DNA of 64,000 bases from Tsukamurella spumae (GCF_012396015.1 NZ_JAAXOQ010000006.1:62001-126000), one strand, 5' to 3'. Shown: positions 28,826-36,757, numbered from the stretch's first letter. The notes: generated by a model not told the origin, from the letters alone. Program-made: numbers and translations.

Positions 28826-28985
28826 GGGCACCGACCACCGCGATGCGGCACGGGCAGGCCCGCTCGGCGTAGGCGGCTCGCGAGGTTCCGTGTGCCGCGC
28901 CAATCGCTCGGCGTGCGGGCGAGCACGAGCACGGGCAGATCGGGGCGGCACGGCGGTGGGACAAGCCGCAGGTGTCGGCGGCACG
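28822..28985 (-). pseudogene. HicA-like C-terminal fragment cut by the IS element
   Basis: About 54 codons remain, beginning exactly at the IS end: RRHLRLVPPP, then LARTPSDWRGTRNLASRLRR and AGLPVP. The pattern (basic-His strand, PSD-W-RG-RN, RLRRAGL) resembles small HicA/YcfA-type RNA-binding toxins. The stop overlaps the antitoxin-like GTG (GTGA). The 5' half is missing, replaced by the IS3-family element. A related N-terminal fragment lies at 33657-33839. Confidence 0.35.
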
Positions 28986-29015
28986 TGAACCGCCCCGGGT
29001 AGTCCGGAGACTGAC

Positions 29016-29954
29016 TCAAACAGGCACCGGCACCGGGTGGTGGGGTGCTCTTGCAGCGTAGTACGCGGCTTCGAGTTCGGCGGGTGGGATGTCGCCGCAG
29101 TACTCGTAGGGCCGCTGGTGATTGAACCAGTCGACCCATTCGGTGGTGCCGTATTCGACCTGCTCGACGGTCCGCCAGGGCTTGCGGGGTTTGATCAGTT
29201 CGGTCTTGTAGAGCCCGTTGATCGTCTCCGCGAGTGCATTGTCATACGAATCGCCAGCGGTACCAATGGAACCAGTGATTCCGGCGCCGACGAGACCTTC
29301 GGCGAAGCGGGCCGCGGTGTACTGCGCTCCCGCATCGGTGTGGTGAATGACCTCGCGCGGGTCATGCCCGTCGCGGTGGCGGGTCCACACCGCGTGGTCG
29401 AACGCCGCCAGCACCAGGTCGGTGGTCATGGTCGAGCCGACGGCCCAGCCGATGATCCGCCGGGCGTAGGCATCAGTGACGAACGCGACGTACGCCCACC
29501 CCGCCCACGTCGAGACGTAGGTCATGTCTGCCACCCACAGCTGGTTCGGGCGGGTCGGCGAGAAACTGCGTTGGACCAGGTCCGGGTAGCGATCAGCTCG
29601 GTGGCCGGAGATCGTGGTGCGTTTGACCTTCCCGCGCACCGCGCCGGCCAGGCCGGCCTCACGCATCAACCGTTCGACCGTGCAGCGGGCCACCGCCACG
29701 CCCATCCGATTGAGCACGATCCACATCTTCCGTGCCCCGAACACCGCGTAGTTCGCTGCATGAACATCCCGGATCTGATTGCAGAGCACCGCTTCCCGAA
29801 CCTCGGCAGCGGTCGCGGGGCGGTCAACGTGCTCGTAGTACGTCGAGGGGGCGATCTTCACACCGTGCTCGGTGAGCACCGCGCAGATCGGTTCGACACC
29901 CCACCGCAGACCACCCCCGTCACGCCGGTCGGCATGAGCACGGATGAAGTCCAC
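29016..29954 (-). CDS. IS3-family transposase OrfB (DDE integrase)
   Basis: The 312-residue frame holds an HTH_21-like region and the rve integrase core with catalytic residues Asp143 (WVADMTYVSTW), Asp207 (HHTDAGAQY) and Glu243 (YDNALAETINGLYK), spaced as in IS3 elements. It begins a few bases after the orfA stop in the -1 frame, so the working transposase is expected as an OrfAB fusion by programmed frameshifting. Both frames are intact, so the element may be active. Confidence 0.92.
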   Translation of the reverse strand: MDFIRAHADRRDGGGLRWGVEPICAVLTEHGVKIAPSTYYEHVDRPATAAEVREAVLCNQIRDVHAANYAVFGARKMWIVLNRMGVAVARCTVERLMREAGLAGAVRGKVKRTTISGHRADRYPDLVQRSFSPTRPNQLWVADMTYVSTWAGWAYVAFVTDAYARRIIGWAVGSTMTTDLVLAAFDHAVWTRHRDGHDPREVIHHTDAGAQYTAARFAEGLVGAGITGSIGTAGDSYDNALAETINGLYKTELIKPRKPWRTVEQVEYGTTEWVDWFNHQRPYEYCGDIPPAELEAAYYAARAPHHPVPVPV

Positions 29955-29956
29955 GA

Positions 29957-30280
29957 TCAGCCGTGTGGCCGGTCGAACTCGGCCGCGAAGAAAGCCGACG
30001 CCGCCTTCAAAATCGCGTTCGCGCGTTTGAGCTCGGCGTTCTCCCGCTTGAGCCGGCGGATCTCCTCCGACTCCACCGAGGTGACCCCCTCACGCTGGCC
30101 CGCGTCGACCTGCGCGGTTCGCACCCACTTACGGATCGACTCCGCCGTTGTCACCCCCAGCAACGGCGCGATCCGCTGCATCGCCGACCACTCCGACTCC
30201 CCGTCAGGCCGCTCGGCGACCATCCGCACCGCGCGCGCCTTCAACTCCGTCGGATACCGCCTCGATGTGTTCCCTGCCAT
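29957..30280 (-). CDS. IS3-family transposase OrfA
   Basis: 107 residues with a helix-turn-helix (RRYPTELKARAVRMVAE to about residue 60) and a leucine-zipper-like coiled coil (EIRRLKRENAELKRANAILK, about 73-93), ending FFAAEFDRPHG as in many actinobacterial IS3 OrfA proteins. It binds the inverted repeats and gives the DNA-binding half of the OrfAB transposase. Confidence 0.92.
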   Translation of the reverse strand: MAGNTSRRYPTELKARAVRMVAERPDGESEWSAMQRIAPLLGVTTAESIRKWVRTAQVDAGQREGVTSVESEEIRRLKRENAELKRANAILKAASAFFAAEFDRPHG

Positions 30281-30330
30281 GACTCCAACCTTCCAACATT
30301 CGGAGTCTCTGGACTACCCGGGGCGGTTCA

Positions 30331-31234
30331 GGGGATGCTCGTCCGGCGTCTGACCGTGTGTCATGTCCCCCAGTTCTGGGTGAGTATTCCCCAATCGGGG
30401 TTGGGGTGTGGTCTTGGTGATCAGTGCTGGTTACCGTTCGCTGTGCAAGGTATCGAATCGGGTTGAGGACTGGTGAACGGGAGTGTTGCGGGTGCGAGAG
30501 CGCTTGGGATGGAATCGGTTTCGTTCTGATGATCGGTGGGGTTCTTTAGCTTGTGGGCGTTCGTTCGCATCGCGGATGTGGTGCCCGGTGGTGCTGGTGT
30601 CGGCGCTGCTGGCGGCAGCGGTGGCACTGTTCGGTACGGCGACGGCAGGTGCTGACCCCGCCCCAAAGCCGTCCGGTGACATCACGCGGGTCAAGACCAC
30701 ACCTGATGGATTCACGATCACGATCAAGCTGCTCAAGAACCGCTTGGACGCAGTGCCCCCGCTCGACTCGTCCCCGTTCAGCCGCGAGGCGTTCTTGGCG
30801 GGGGACAACACGGTGAAGATCGATGGACCCCCTGGGGGCAAGCTGCTCGGCGCGAGCTTCGAAACGGGTTATCAGATTGGTTACCCCGCCAAGGTTGGCG
30901 CGGAAGGCGGCGCGACGGTGACTCTCACGACGCCTGATCTGTCGGTCAACGGCGGGGTGAACACGGGGCTGAACGCCTCCGTAACTCCCTCTGTCCAGGG
31001 CCAGGGCGGGATCAGCGGTGGTCAGCCGTCGGGGTCGGTCGGCGGCGGTGTCACGGGCACGGTCGGCGGCAACGTCGGCGCGAACGTCGGCGCGCAGTCC
31101 AAGATCATCCCTTCGCAGACGGCGACGTTCAAGATCGAGCACGGTGGGATCACCGAGGTGCCTATCGCGAAGATCGCCCTGACCTCGCCGTCGGCCTACC
31201 TGAGCCTAAGCGGCGTTCACCTGTCCGCCAGCGG
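30331..31234 (+). repeat. 904-bp direct repeat, copy 2
   Basis: Identical to 24650-25553. It starts at the base after the IS3-family right end, so whatever preceded the porin in this copy has been lost. The identity ends inside the porin gene at 31235, where silent differences begin (GGCGCTGCGGGGCAG against GGTGCAGCGGGCCAA). Confidence 0.95.
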
Positions 31235-31337
31235 CGCTGCGGGGCAGATGACCGTTCGCACATTCACCCGCGTGATCATGCGCACCGAGCTGGGCTCCAC
31301 GCAGCAGGTTGCCTACGGTCCTGCGACAAAACTGTAG
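30483..31337 (+). CDS. MspA-family porin, copy 2
   Basis: Same 284-residue protein as copy 1 apart from the last residues (ATKL in place of AIRL). The final 100 bp differ from copy 1 at many synonymous sites, which means the 3' ends are older than the identical 5' part and that gene conversion or a recent recombination made the rest uniform. It is followed 11 nt later by a secreted protein with a different C-terminal domain. Start uncertainty is as for copy 1 (alternative ATG at 30576). Confidence 0.85.
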   Translation: MLRVRERLGWNRFRSDDRWGSLACGRSFASRMWCPVVLVSALLAAAVALFGTATAGADPAPKPSGDITRVKTTPDGFTITIKLLKNRLDAVPPLDSSPFSREAFLAGDNTVKIDGPPGGKLLGASFETGYQIGYPAKVGAEGGATVTLTTPDLSVNGGVNTGLNASVTPSVQGQGGISGGQPSGSVGGGVTGTVGGNVGANVGAQSKIIPSQTATFKIEHGGITEVPIAKIALTSPSAYLSLSGVHLSASGAAGQMTVRTFTRVIMRTELGSTQQVAYGPATKL

Positions 31338-31348
31338 GGGGCTGACCA

Positions 31349-32428
31349 ATGAGACTTGACGTAACTGCGCGTACCTTCGTTTCCGCTCTGATTGGCGTAT
31401 CGGTTGCGGTGACTGCGGTGGGGTTCGCTGCGCCCGCGTACGCTGATCCTGCCGCTGATTGCCAGCGTGCGTGGACGCAGTATTGGACTTCGAACTTCCC
31501 AAACCAGCCCGTTCCACCCGTCCCCGCTGGCTGGTGCAAGCCGCCGACAACTCCGACGCAGACGACTATGGCGCCTCTTCCGACCGTGCCAACCAACACG
31601 GTGGCTGTCTCGCCCGTATCGCCCACAGAAACAACGCCAACCACGTCGGCTCCGTCTGCGATTGCACCGACTGGGTCGCCATCTGCACCCCTTACGCCTG
31701 CAAACCCCGCAGAGACTACAGCGCCGTTCCAGCTCCCAGGAAACGGCTCGCCGTCGGGTGGTGATTCTGAGGTGGTTGCGCTTCGCGCCATCTCCGCGCG
31801 AAATTACAACGTCCCAATTGATCGCCTCCGTAGCGAGTTTACGCAGTACGCGAAGGCGAATGATAAGCGCTATATGGACGTTTTGAATCAAGCCAAGGTC
31901 AATGCGGACAGGGCGGTCAATAGCGACGACACGGTATCAATTGGCGGTTCAGGGGGCGTGTGCGGAAAGCCGCCGAACCAGCAGCTTGGGCGGGCAAGAA
32001 ATGTAGGCGACTTCTTCTTCTCCGACTCGTGTAAGGGAAATGGCATAGCGGCGTACAACCATGGGCACAATGGCATATTTGTGACATTGGAGGACACTGT
32101 TGAATCCAATGACGAGAAGGGGGTTCACTACGTTTATCGCGCAGATTTGACAATGCGTCTTAATCCGCGCAAGTACAGTGTGAAACTCAGCAACGCAGCG
32201 CGCGAAGGCGCTGCGTCTTACGCCAAGTCGAAGATCGGCAAGGGGTATAATGCGGCAGGGTTCGCCTTCAATAAGAAGGGTGGTCCGTCGGTTAATTCGT
32301 TCAACTGCTCTCAGCTGATCTGGGCTGCGTACTACGAAGCGCCAGGAGGTCGTGACCTTGACGACGGTGGGGGTCCTGGTGTGTATCCTCGCGATCTGAC
32401 CACTGGTCCATACGTGTCAAGCTACTAG
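31349..32428 (+). CDS. Secreted polymorphic-toxin-like protein, permuted NlpC/P60 C-terminus
   Basis: 359 residues. Signal peptide (1-32), the same conserved block as the protein at 25666 (33-65; ADCQRAWTQYWTSNFPNQP, cysteines 38 and 63) and a Pro/Thr-rich linker to about 140. The C-terminal domain (about 210-359) has His240 in NHGHNGIFVTLED, then Cys320 in NSFNCSQLIWAAYYE, and GGGPGVYPRDLTTGPYVSS at the end. His-before-Cys order and the CSQLIW and GVYPRDL motifs fit the permuted NlpC/P60 (YiiX/YebB-like) hydrolases, which cut amide or ester bonds in peptidoglycan or lipids. A lipoprotein gene follows after 13 nt. Toxin role is inferred. Confidence 0.7.
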   Translation: MRLDVTARTFVSALIGVSVAVTAVGFAAPAYADPAADCQRAWTQYWTSNFPNQPVPPVPAGWCKPPTTPTQTTMAPLPTVPTNTVAVSPVSPTETTPTTSAPSAIAPTGSPSAPLTPANPAETTAPFQLPGNGSPSGGDSEVVALRAISARNYNVPIDRLRSEFTQYAKANDKRYMDVLNQAKVNADRAVNSDDTVSIGGSGGVCGKPPNQQLGRARNVGDFFFSDSCKGNGIAAYNHGHNGIFVTLEDTVESNDEKGVHYVYRADLTMRLNPRKYSVKLSNAAREGAASYAKSKIGKGYNAAGFAFNKKGGPSVNSFNCSQLIWAAYYEAPGGRDLDDGGGPGVYPRDLTTGPYVSSY

Positions 32429-32441
32429 CGAGGAGCTGGCA

Positions 32442-33656
32442 GTGCAGCTACGACGACGGGTGCTCGGTATCGGAGCCACGATTGTTCTGGCGATCAGCGC
32501 TCAAGGGTGTGGTCCCGGGGAAGCTGACATCGATGTCTCTTTATTAGGCCCGTCTGTGGAACGCCTGCCTTCGGATGCTGTGGCAGCAGTGATGTTGAGT
32601 CCGCTCGATGTCCAATTCAAGAAGGGGTCGATCGCAGACATATCACGGCTGGTTTTCTTAAATCGCGACATGCAGCCCGTCGGACACTTGCGCGCCTTAG
32701 GGATGTTTCGATCTCAGTTGGTCAGGGTTGGGGACGTTCTCGGGTTCGTCGACCGTGAAAACTCTCTGACTGTCTCCAAAGACGGTCTGCAGCGCCGCCA
32801 GATGGGGCCGTTCGGTATCTCGGCGGTTGGCGCTTCTGCACGGCAATCGGGCCAGCAGGCTGTGATTTGGACCGACGGCGGGATTAAGTCCGCGCAGACT
32901 GGCTACGAATCGCACCTCGTGCGATTCAGGCCGAACGGTACCGTGGAGAGTGCCCAAGTTGAAGGTCGACTCGTCGCCTCTGGGGTGTGTGGCTCCGACC
33001 ACCTTGCGATCATGGAATCGGTCGGTTCAACCCCAGCGTCGCGAGTTGTATCGGTCAGTGACTCAGGCATTCGACAGGGCGCGCCCTGGGCGGGCGGATC
33101 GTCCCAGAGTGGACGTGAAATGCCTTGGGCTTGCCTCAATCAACAGGTGAGAGTTTACCTCACCAACTCCACCTACGGCAACGGAGTCGGGGGCACGGGA
33201 GTGTGGACAATTGCGCTGGGAACCTTAGCGTCCGACGACGGCGAGAGCCACTATTTCAACAACTCGACCCCTGCCGAGTACGCAAATCTTCAAAATGAGT
33301 GGCGTTCGGTTGTTGCGACGGGTGATGCCTGGTGGCAAGAGGGCGGGGAGAGGCGATTCGTTCGTGAGGATGGAGCCGTTGCTCAACTCGCGGCGGACGG
33401 ATTGAGCGTAAGCGAGGTCTTCCGAGCCAAGGCGCGCAACGAAACTGTTATGGCAGCTGACATGGTCTCGCCTCAAAGCTCGGGGTTGACCTATTCGATT
33501 GTTCGCAACGGTGATGCGGAGGATCAGGTGCTGTCCATAGTGTCCAAGCATGACGGTAGCGCGAAGAGGTTCGCCAACCTGGAGTGGTTGCGAAAGGCGA
33601 CTCTGGGGCAGCCTTTCGGGATATCCGACGTGGCGGCCCTTCGAGAGATCGGCTGA
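32442..33656 (+). CDS. Lipoprotein, candidate immunity to the hydrolase
   Basis: 404 residues with a lipoprotein signal (LGIGATIVLAISAQGC; Cys23 is the lipidated residue) and a large extracytoplasmic part rich in short strands with repeated V-G-D and W-x-x-G segments, perhaps a beta-propeller. GTG 32442 follows GAGGAG and lies 13 nt after the hydrolase gene. A surface-anchored protein is where an inhibitor of a secreted hydrolase would be needed. No family was recognised. The stop at 33656 coincides with the point where a HicA-like remnant begins on the other strand. Confidence 0.55.
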   Translation: MQLRRRVLGIGATIVLAISAQGCGPGEADIDVSLLGPSVERLPSDAVAAVMLSPLDVQFKKGSIADISRLVFLNRDMQPVGHLRALGMFRSQLVRVGDVLGFVDRENSLTVSKDGLQRRQMGPFGISAVGASARQSGQQAVIWTDGGIKSAQTGYESHLVRFRPNGTVESAQVEGRLVASGVCGSDHLAIMESVGSTPASRVVSVSDSGIRQGAPWAGGSSQSGREMPWACLNQQVRVYLTNSTYGNGVGGTGVWTIALGTLASDDGESHYFNNSTPAEYANLQNEWRSVVATGDAWWQEGGERRFVREDGAVAQLAADGLSVSEVFRAKARNETVMAADMVSPQSSGLTYSIVRNGDAEDQVLSIVSKHDGSAKRFANLEWLRKATLGQPFGISDVAALREIG

Positions 33657-33839
33657 CTCGTCGCTGGGCGCGAACGGCACAACGATGAACCGCCGCGAGG
33701 TCGCTGTCGGCGGCGGGATCAAGCGCACGTGCCGACGACGCCGTTCCACGCGCCAGCCGTACTCGCGGGCGAGGTCGATGAGGTCGGGCAGGTCAATGCG
33801 TCTGACCTGACTAATGGGAAGTACTAGGTCAGTCGACAT
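33657..33839 (-). pseudogene. HicA-like N-terminal fragment
   Basis: From ATG 33839 the frame gives MSTDLVLPISQVRRIDLPDL, then REYGWRVERRRRHVRLIPPP and RFIVVPFAPSD, which resembles the first half of the HicA-like fragment's family at 28822-28985. After PSD the homology stops at the end of the lipoprotein gene, and the frame continues antisense through it. The C-terminal RLRRAGL part is absent. The two fragments overlap in family coordinates, so they come from two different paralogues. Confidence 0.35.
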
Positions 33840-33887
33840 CAGTTCGGCAGACTTGGTATCGGTAGCCGCTGCTGGGTGAGCACTCAA

Positions 33888-34090
33888 CCTGACCGGGCGT
33901 GTTCTGGAGCCCTTTGTTAAGACCGTGCCCTCAGCGGTGCGCCAGGAAGGTCGATCGCTGGTGGGATGTCGTGCCGGCTCCTGTCCATCGGGGGTGTGAG
34001 CACTGATCCATTAGTTCGCGGCTTACCTTCTCGGCTCGGTCACCAGAACCCTCGATCCCCGGGGGTGACGAAGAGGAGGAGGTGCTGAAG
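33888..34090. other. Non-coding stretch before the IS110 fragment
   Basis: No gene is seen here. The stretch directly precedes an IS110-type transposase start with an AGGAGG site, so part of it may be the left non-coding end of that element, the region that encodes the bridge RNA in IS110-group elements. No structure was established. Confidence 0.3.
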
Positions 34091-34429
34091 ATGTTGTTCA
34101 TCGGAGATGACTGGGCCGAAGATCACCACGATGTGGAGCTTCAGGACGAAGAGGGGCGGGTGTTGGTGGTGACGGTGGCCGCCGCCGTGGTGCAGTCAGT
34201 GCTGGTGCGCCGATGGTGGCGTGGTGTCGCGACGGTGGCAGCGCCCGTGATCGGCGGGCTGATCATCCTGTGGGCGCTCGCGCACAGGGATGGATACCTC
34301 GGCGTCGACGGACCACGGCTGCCGATTCTGGTCGTATTCGTTCTGGTGCTCGTCGGCGTCGGCGTCGGGGTACGGGAGATCGGGAGTCGAGTCGGCATCG
34401 CGTCGAGGGCTGGACTGGGTGAGCAGTAG
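34091..34429 (+). pseudogene. Chimeric ORF: IS110 transposase start fused to a membrane protein
   Basis: The first about 26 residues (LFIGDDWAEDHHDVELQDEE) are the conserved N-terminus of IS110-family DEDD transposases, including the first catalytic Asp. From about residue 27 the sequence is unrelated to transposases: VAAAVVQSVLVRRWW, then two membrane helices (about 45-60 and 74-93), ending AGLGEQ. The whole 112-residue frame is open with a good ribosome site. A deletion appears to have joined an IS110 5' end to a small membrane-protein gene. It may be expressed, but transposase function is gone. Confidence 0.65.
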
Positions 34430-34581
34430 CGCCCTCTGCCAGAACCGACCGCCAGGCCGTGGTGCTCACGGTGCCGCCGAAAGGGGCACGGTGGTTGGAA
34501 GCGACGAAGCCTTACGCGCTGCGGGCCGGTCGATCTGGACGACGGTGACCGGGCGCTCGCCAGCGCCGACGTACGGCGCGC

Positions 34582-35373
34582 TCAGGACGATGTCGGACCG
34601 TGGACGGCGGAGCCGGTGGCGATACCGGTGACCGTGCACACTCCGAAGCGCCCGCCGCGGTCGAACATGCTGGCCGAGGAGATGCTGACACCGGCGACGG
34701 TGACGAATTGATCTGCCTCCAAGCCGATCTCGTCACTGATCGGGGCGCGAGCGAGCGCCATCGAGACATCGCCGTTGATGGTCTCGACGCCACCCGTGCC
34801 CATGCCGGTCACCAGGTTGGTGCAGTCGGAGACCATCGCGGCGCGGGCGAAGGGCGTGGTGTCCTCGCCGTCGAGCACCCGCCAGCCGACCGTCCAGATC
34901 CGTTTGCGCTCGGCGTTCGCCCACACGTCGGGAGTCTCGGCGGAGATGTAGTCGCCGCTCCCGCTCGCCATCGCCAGACGCAACCCGTCATCGTGCGGTG
35001 GCGCGGGGACGTGCGGATCGGACCAGACGACACCGTCGGGCTGCGGGGCGGGGTGGTAGAACGTGGCGGTAGCGCGGACGACGGTCTTGTCCTCCTGGAC
35101 GATCTCGGCCTCCGACACCCGGATCCGGCGACCCGAGCGGACGAGGCGGGTGCGCACCTCCAGGTGCCCGGAGCGGACCATGCGGAACATGTCGCAGTGC
35201 CAGCGAGCGCCGACCAGCCCTTCGCCGAACTCGGTGTCGAGGACCTGCGCGAGGAGACCCGTGATCGCCGGGCCCGATAGGGTGCCGGGCGCCCAGCGCC
35301 CCTCCGCTGCGGCCAGCGAGTCGAAGCCGCCGCCGCTACGGGTGAATTGTGGTGATACGTCCTGCCTGGTCAC
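34582..35373 (-). CDS. Acyl-CoA thioesterase family protein
   Basis: 263 residues, a double hot-dog TesB-like thioesterase: SGPAITGLLAQVLDTEFGEG, ARWHCDMFRMVRSGHLEVRT, SEAEIVQEDKTVVRATATFY, and a second half with FARAAMVSDCTNLVTGMG and ISSASMFDRGGRFG. Such enzymes hydrolyse acyl-CoA thioesters. GTG 35373 was preferred over longer frames because VTRQDVSPQF precedes the domain properly. It stands alone, facing the island. The 150 bp between it and the IS110 chimera show nothing recognisable. Confidence 0.8.
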   Translation of the reverse strand: MTRQDVSPQFTRSGGGFDSLAAAEGRWAPGTLSGPAITGLLAQVLDTEFGEGLVGARWHCDMFRMVRSGHLEVRTRLVRSGRRIRVSEAEIVQEDKTVVRATATFYHPAPQPDGVVWSDPHVPAPPHDDGLRLAMASGSGDYISAETPDVWANAERKRIWTVGWRVLDGEDTTPFARAAMVSDCTNLVTGMGTGGVETINGDVSMALARAPISDEIGLEADQFVTVAGVSISSASMFDRGGRFGVCTVTGIATGSAVHGPTSS

Positions 35374-35493
35374 CCCTATCGGTCTACCAGGCGCCCCGAC
35401 GGCACCCGTCGGCAACCCGGCTGTCAGCAGCGCAGTCCGCCCCGAACGACGACCTCGGCCCTCGACCGGGCCGCCGGACGGTAGAACTGACGG

Positions 35494-35928
35494 ATGGCGA
35501 TCGACGCGATTCACCTCCCGCTGGATACTCGGCTCACCCTGCTCGCCGCCGGCCTCGTCTTCCTCTGGGCGCTCGCGTTGGGGGTGTGGAAGTACCACGG
35601 GATCCTGACCTCGCCCGAGCATCAGGCGCACGTGTACGTGGACATCGCGCACCGCGCCGCACTGCTGTACTCGTTCGCGCTCCTGCTGACGGCGGTCTTC
35701 GTGCAGCTGAGCGCCTGGCCGCAGTGGGTCGACCTGACCGCCGCCGCTGTTCTGACCTTCTTCTTCGTCGCCGCGATCGCCAGCTACTGCTGGCACGGGG
35801 CGCGCCGCGACACCGACAACCAGCTCGCCGCTCCCGCTCATGGGGTGCGAGGGTTCATGATCGCGCTGATCGTCGGCGAGATCGGCGCGTTCGTCGTTCT
35901 TCTGGCGGGATTCGTCGCAGCCTGGTAG
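35494..35928 (+). CDS. Four-helix membrane protein, unknown
   Basis: 144 residues with four helices (about 14-30, 55-70, 75-100 and 118-142) and a conserved-looking loop KYHGILTSPEHQAHVYVDIA. Similar proteins are common in actinobacteria, but I know no function. It diverges from the thioesterase gene and stops before the GntR operator. Confidence 0.6.
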   Translation: MAIDAIHLPLDTRLTLLAAGLVFLWALALGVWKYHGILTSPEHQAHVYVDIAHRAALLYSFALLLTAVFVQLSAWPQWVDLTAAAVLTFFFVAAIASYCWHGARRDTDNQLAAPAHGVRGFMIALIVGEIGAFVVLLAGFVAAW

Positions 35929-35988
35929 GCGGAGCGCCCCGAACCGGGCGCCCCGTCTGTCGCAAAAGCGGGCGACGAAGATCGTCAC

Positions 35989-36005
35989 AACTGGTCCAAC
36001 CAGTT
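35989..36005. promoter_or_regulatory. GntR/FadR-type operator palindrome
   Basis: AACTGGTCCAACCAGTT is a perfect 7-3-7 inverted repeat with the TGGT-N3-ACCA core typical of FadR-subfamily GntR regulators. It lies 34 nt upstream of the gntR start, well placed for autoregulation of the gntR-desaturase unit. Confidence 0.75.
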
Positions 36006-36038
36006 GATCTATTGATCTGTCTGTGTCATCGTGGGGTC

Positions 36039-36755
36039 ATGGAACTTGAGCCCATCACCCGCGTCGCGGTCTCAGACGAGGTGTTCGCGCGGCTCGCCGA
36101 CGAGATACTGTCGGCGCGCCTGTCACCCGGGGAGCCGCTGCCCGCTGAGCGGCTCCTCGCCGAGAAGTTCGCGGTGAATCGTCATGCGGTGCGCGAGGCG
36201 CTCAAGCGTCTGCGTCAGGCCGGCCTGATTCACATCGCCCAGGGCGGGAGGACGCGAGTCCTGGACTGGCGGGAGAACGCGGGTCTGGACATTCTCAGCG
36301 GCGTGGCCGCAGCGGGAGTGGTTCCGCCTCTCAAGGTCCTGCTCGACATCACGCAGATGAGGCTCGTGGTCGCAGCAGATGCGGCGCGGCTGTGCGCCGT
36401 ACGCGCTGACGATGAACGTCGTGCGCTCATCGTCGATCTGGCGCAGCAGTACCCGCAGGGCGGCTTCGAGGCGGATGAGCGGTTCTGGACCGCGGTCATC
36501 GACGGTTCGCAGAACGTCGCCTATCGCCTGTCCCTCAACACGCTGCTCGCCGGCATGCACGACGTCGGCGAAACCGTTTTCCGCGCTCTGGAACTCGACC
36601 GCGAGTTGCTGGACAGGCAAGCGCATCTTGATCTGGCTTCAGCCATCGCGCGCGGCGATGCCGATGAGGCCCGCGCGGTGACGACTCAGATGCTCGGGGG
36701 AGTCATCACGGCACTGCAGGAAATGACCCAATCGATCGAGGAGACCACGAACTAA
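36039..36755 (+). CDS. GntR-family regulator (FadR subfamily)
   Basis: 238 residues: winged helix (about 15-75; ADEILSARLSPGEPLPAERL, VNRHAVREALKRLRQAGLI) and an all-helical FCD-type effector domain (about 85-230; DAARLCAVRADDERRAL, HLDLASAIARGDADEARAVT). FadR-type proteins sense acyl-CoAs or organic acids. The ATG at 36039 follows GTGGGG. Two nucleotides separate its stop from the desaturase-like gene, so both share the transcript behind the palindrome. Confidence 0.88.
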   Translation: MELEPITRVAVSDEVFARLADEILSARLSPGEPLPAERLLAEKFAVNRHAVREALKRLRQAGLIHIAQGGRTRVLDWRENAGLDILSGVAAAGVVPPLKVLLDITQMRLVVAADAARLCAVRADDERRALIVDLAQQYPQGGFEADERFWTAVIDGSQNVAYRLSLNTLLAGMHDVGETVFRALELDRELLDRQAHLDLASAIARGDADEARAVTTQMLGGVITALQEMTQSIEETTN

Positions 36756-36757
36756 TC

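Larger units (their letters stand above)
28986..30330. mobile_element. IS3-family insertion sequence, complete, 1345 bp
   Basis: The ends are inverted repeats starting TGAACCGCCCCGGGTAGTCC (28986-29005 and, reversed, 30311-30330), continuing to about 27 bp with one mismatch. Between them are orfA and orfB in the IS3 arrangement on the minus strand. No target duplication is seen (ACG on the left, GGG on the right). The left end truncates a HicA-like gene, and the right end abuts the first base of repeat copy 2, so the element probably took part in a deletion or rearrangement after insertion. Confidence 0.92.
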
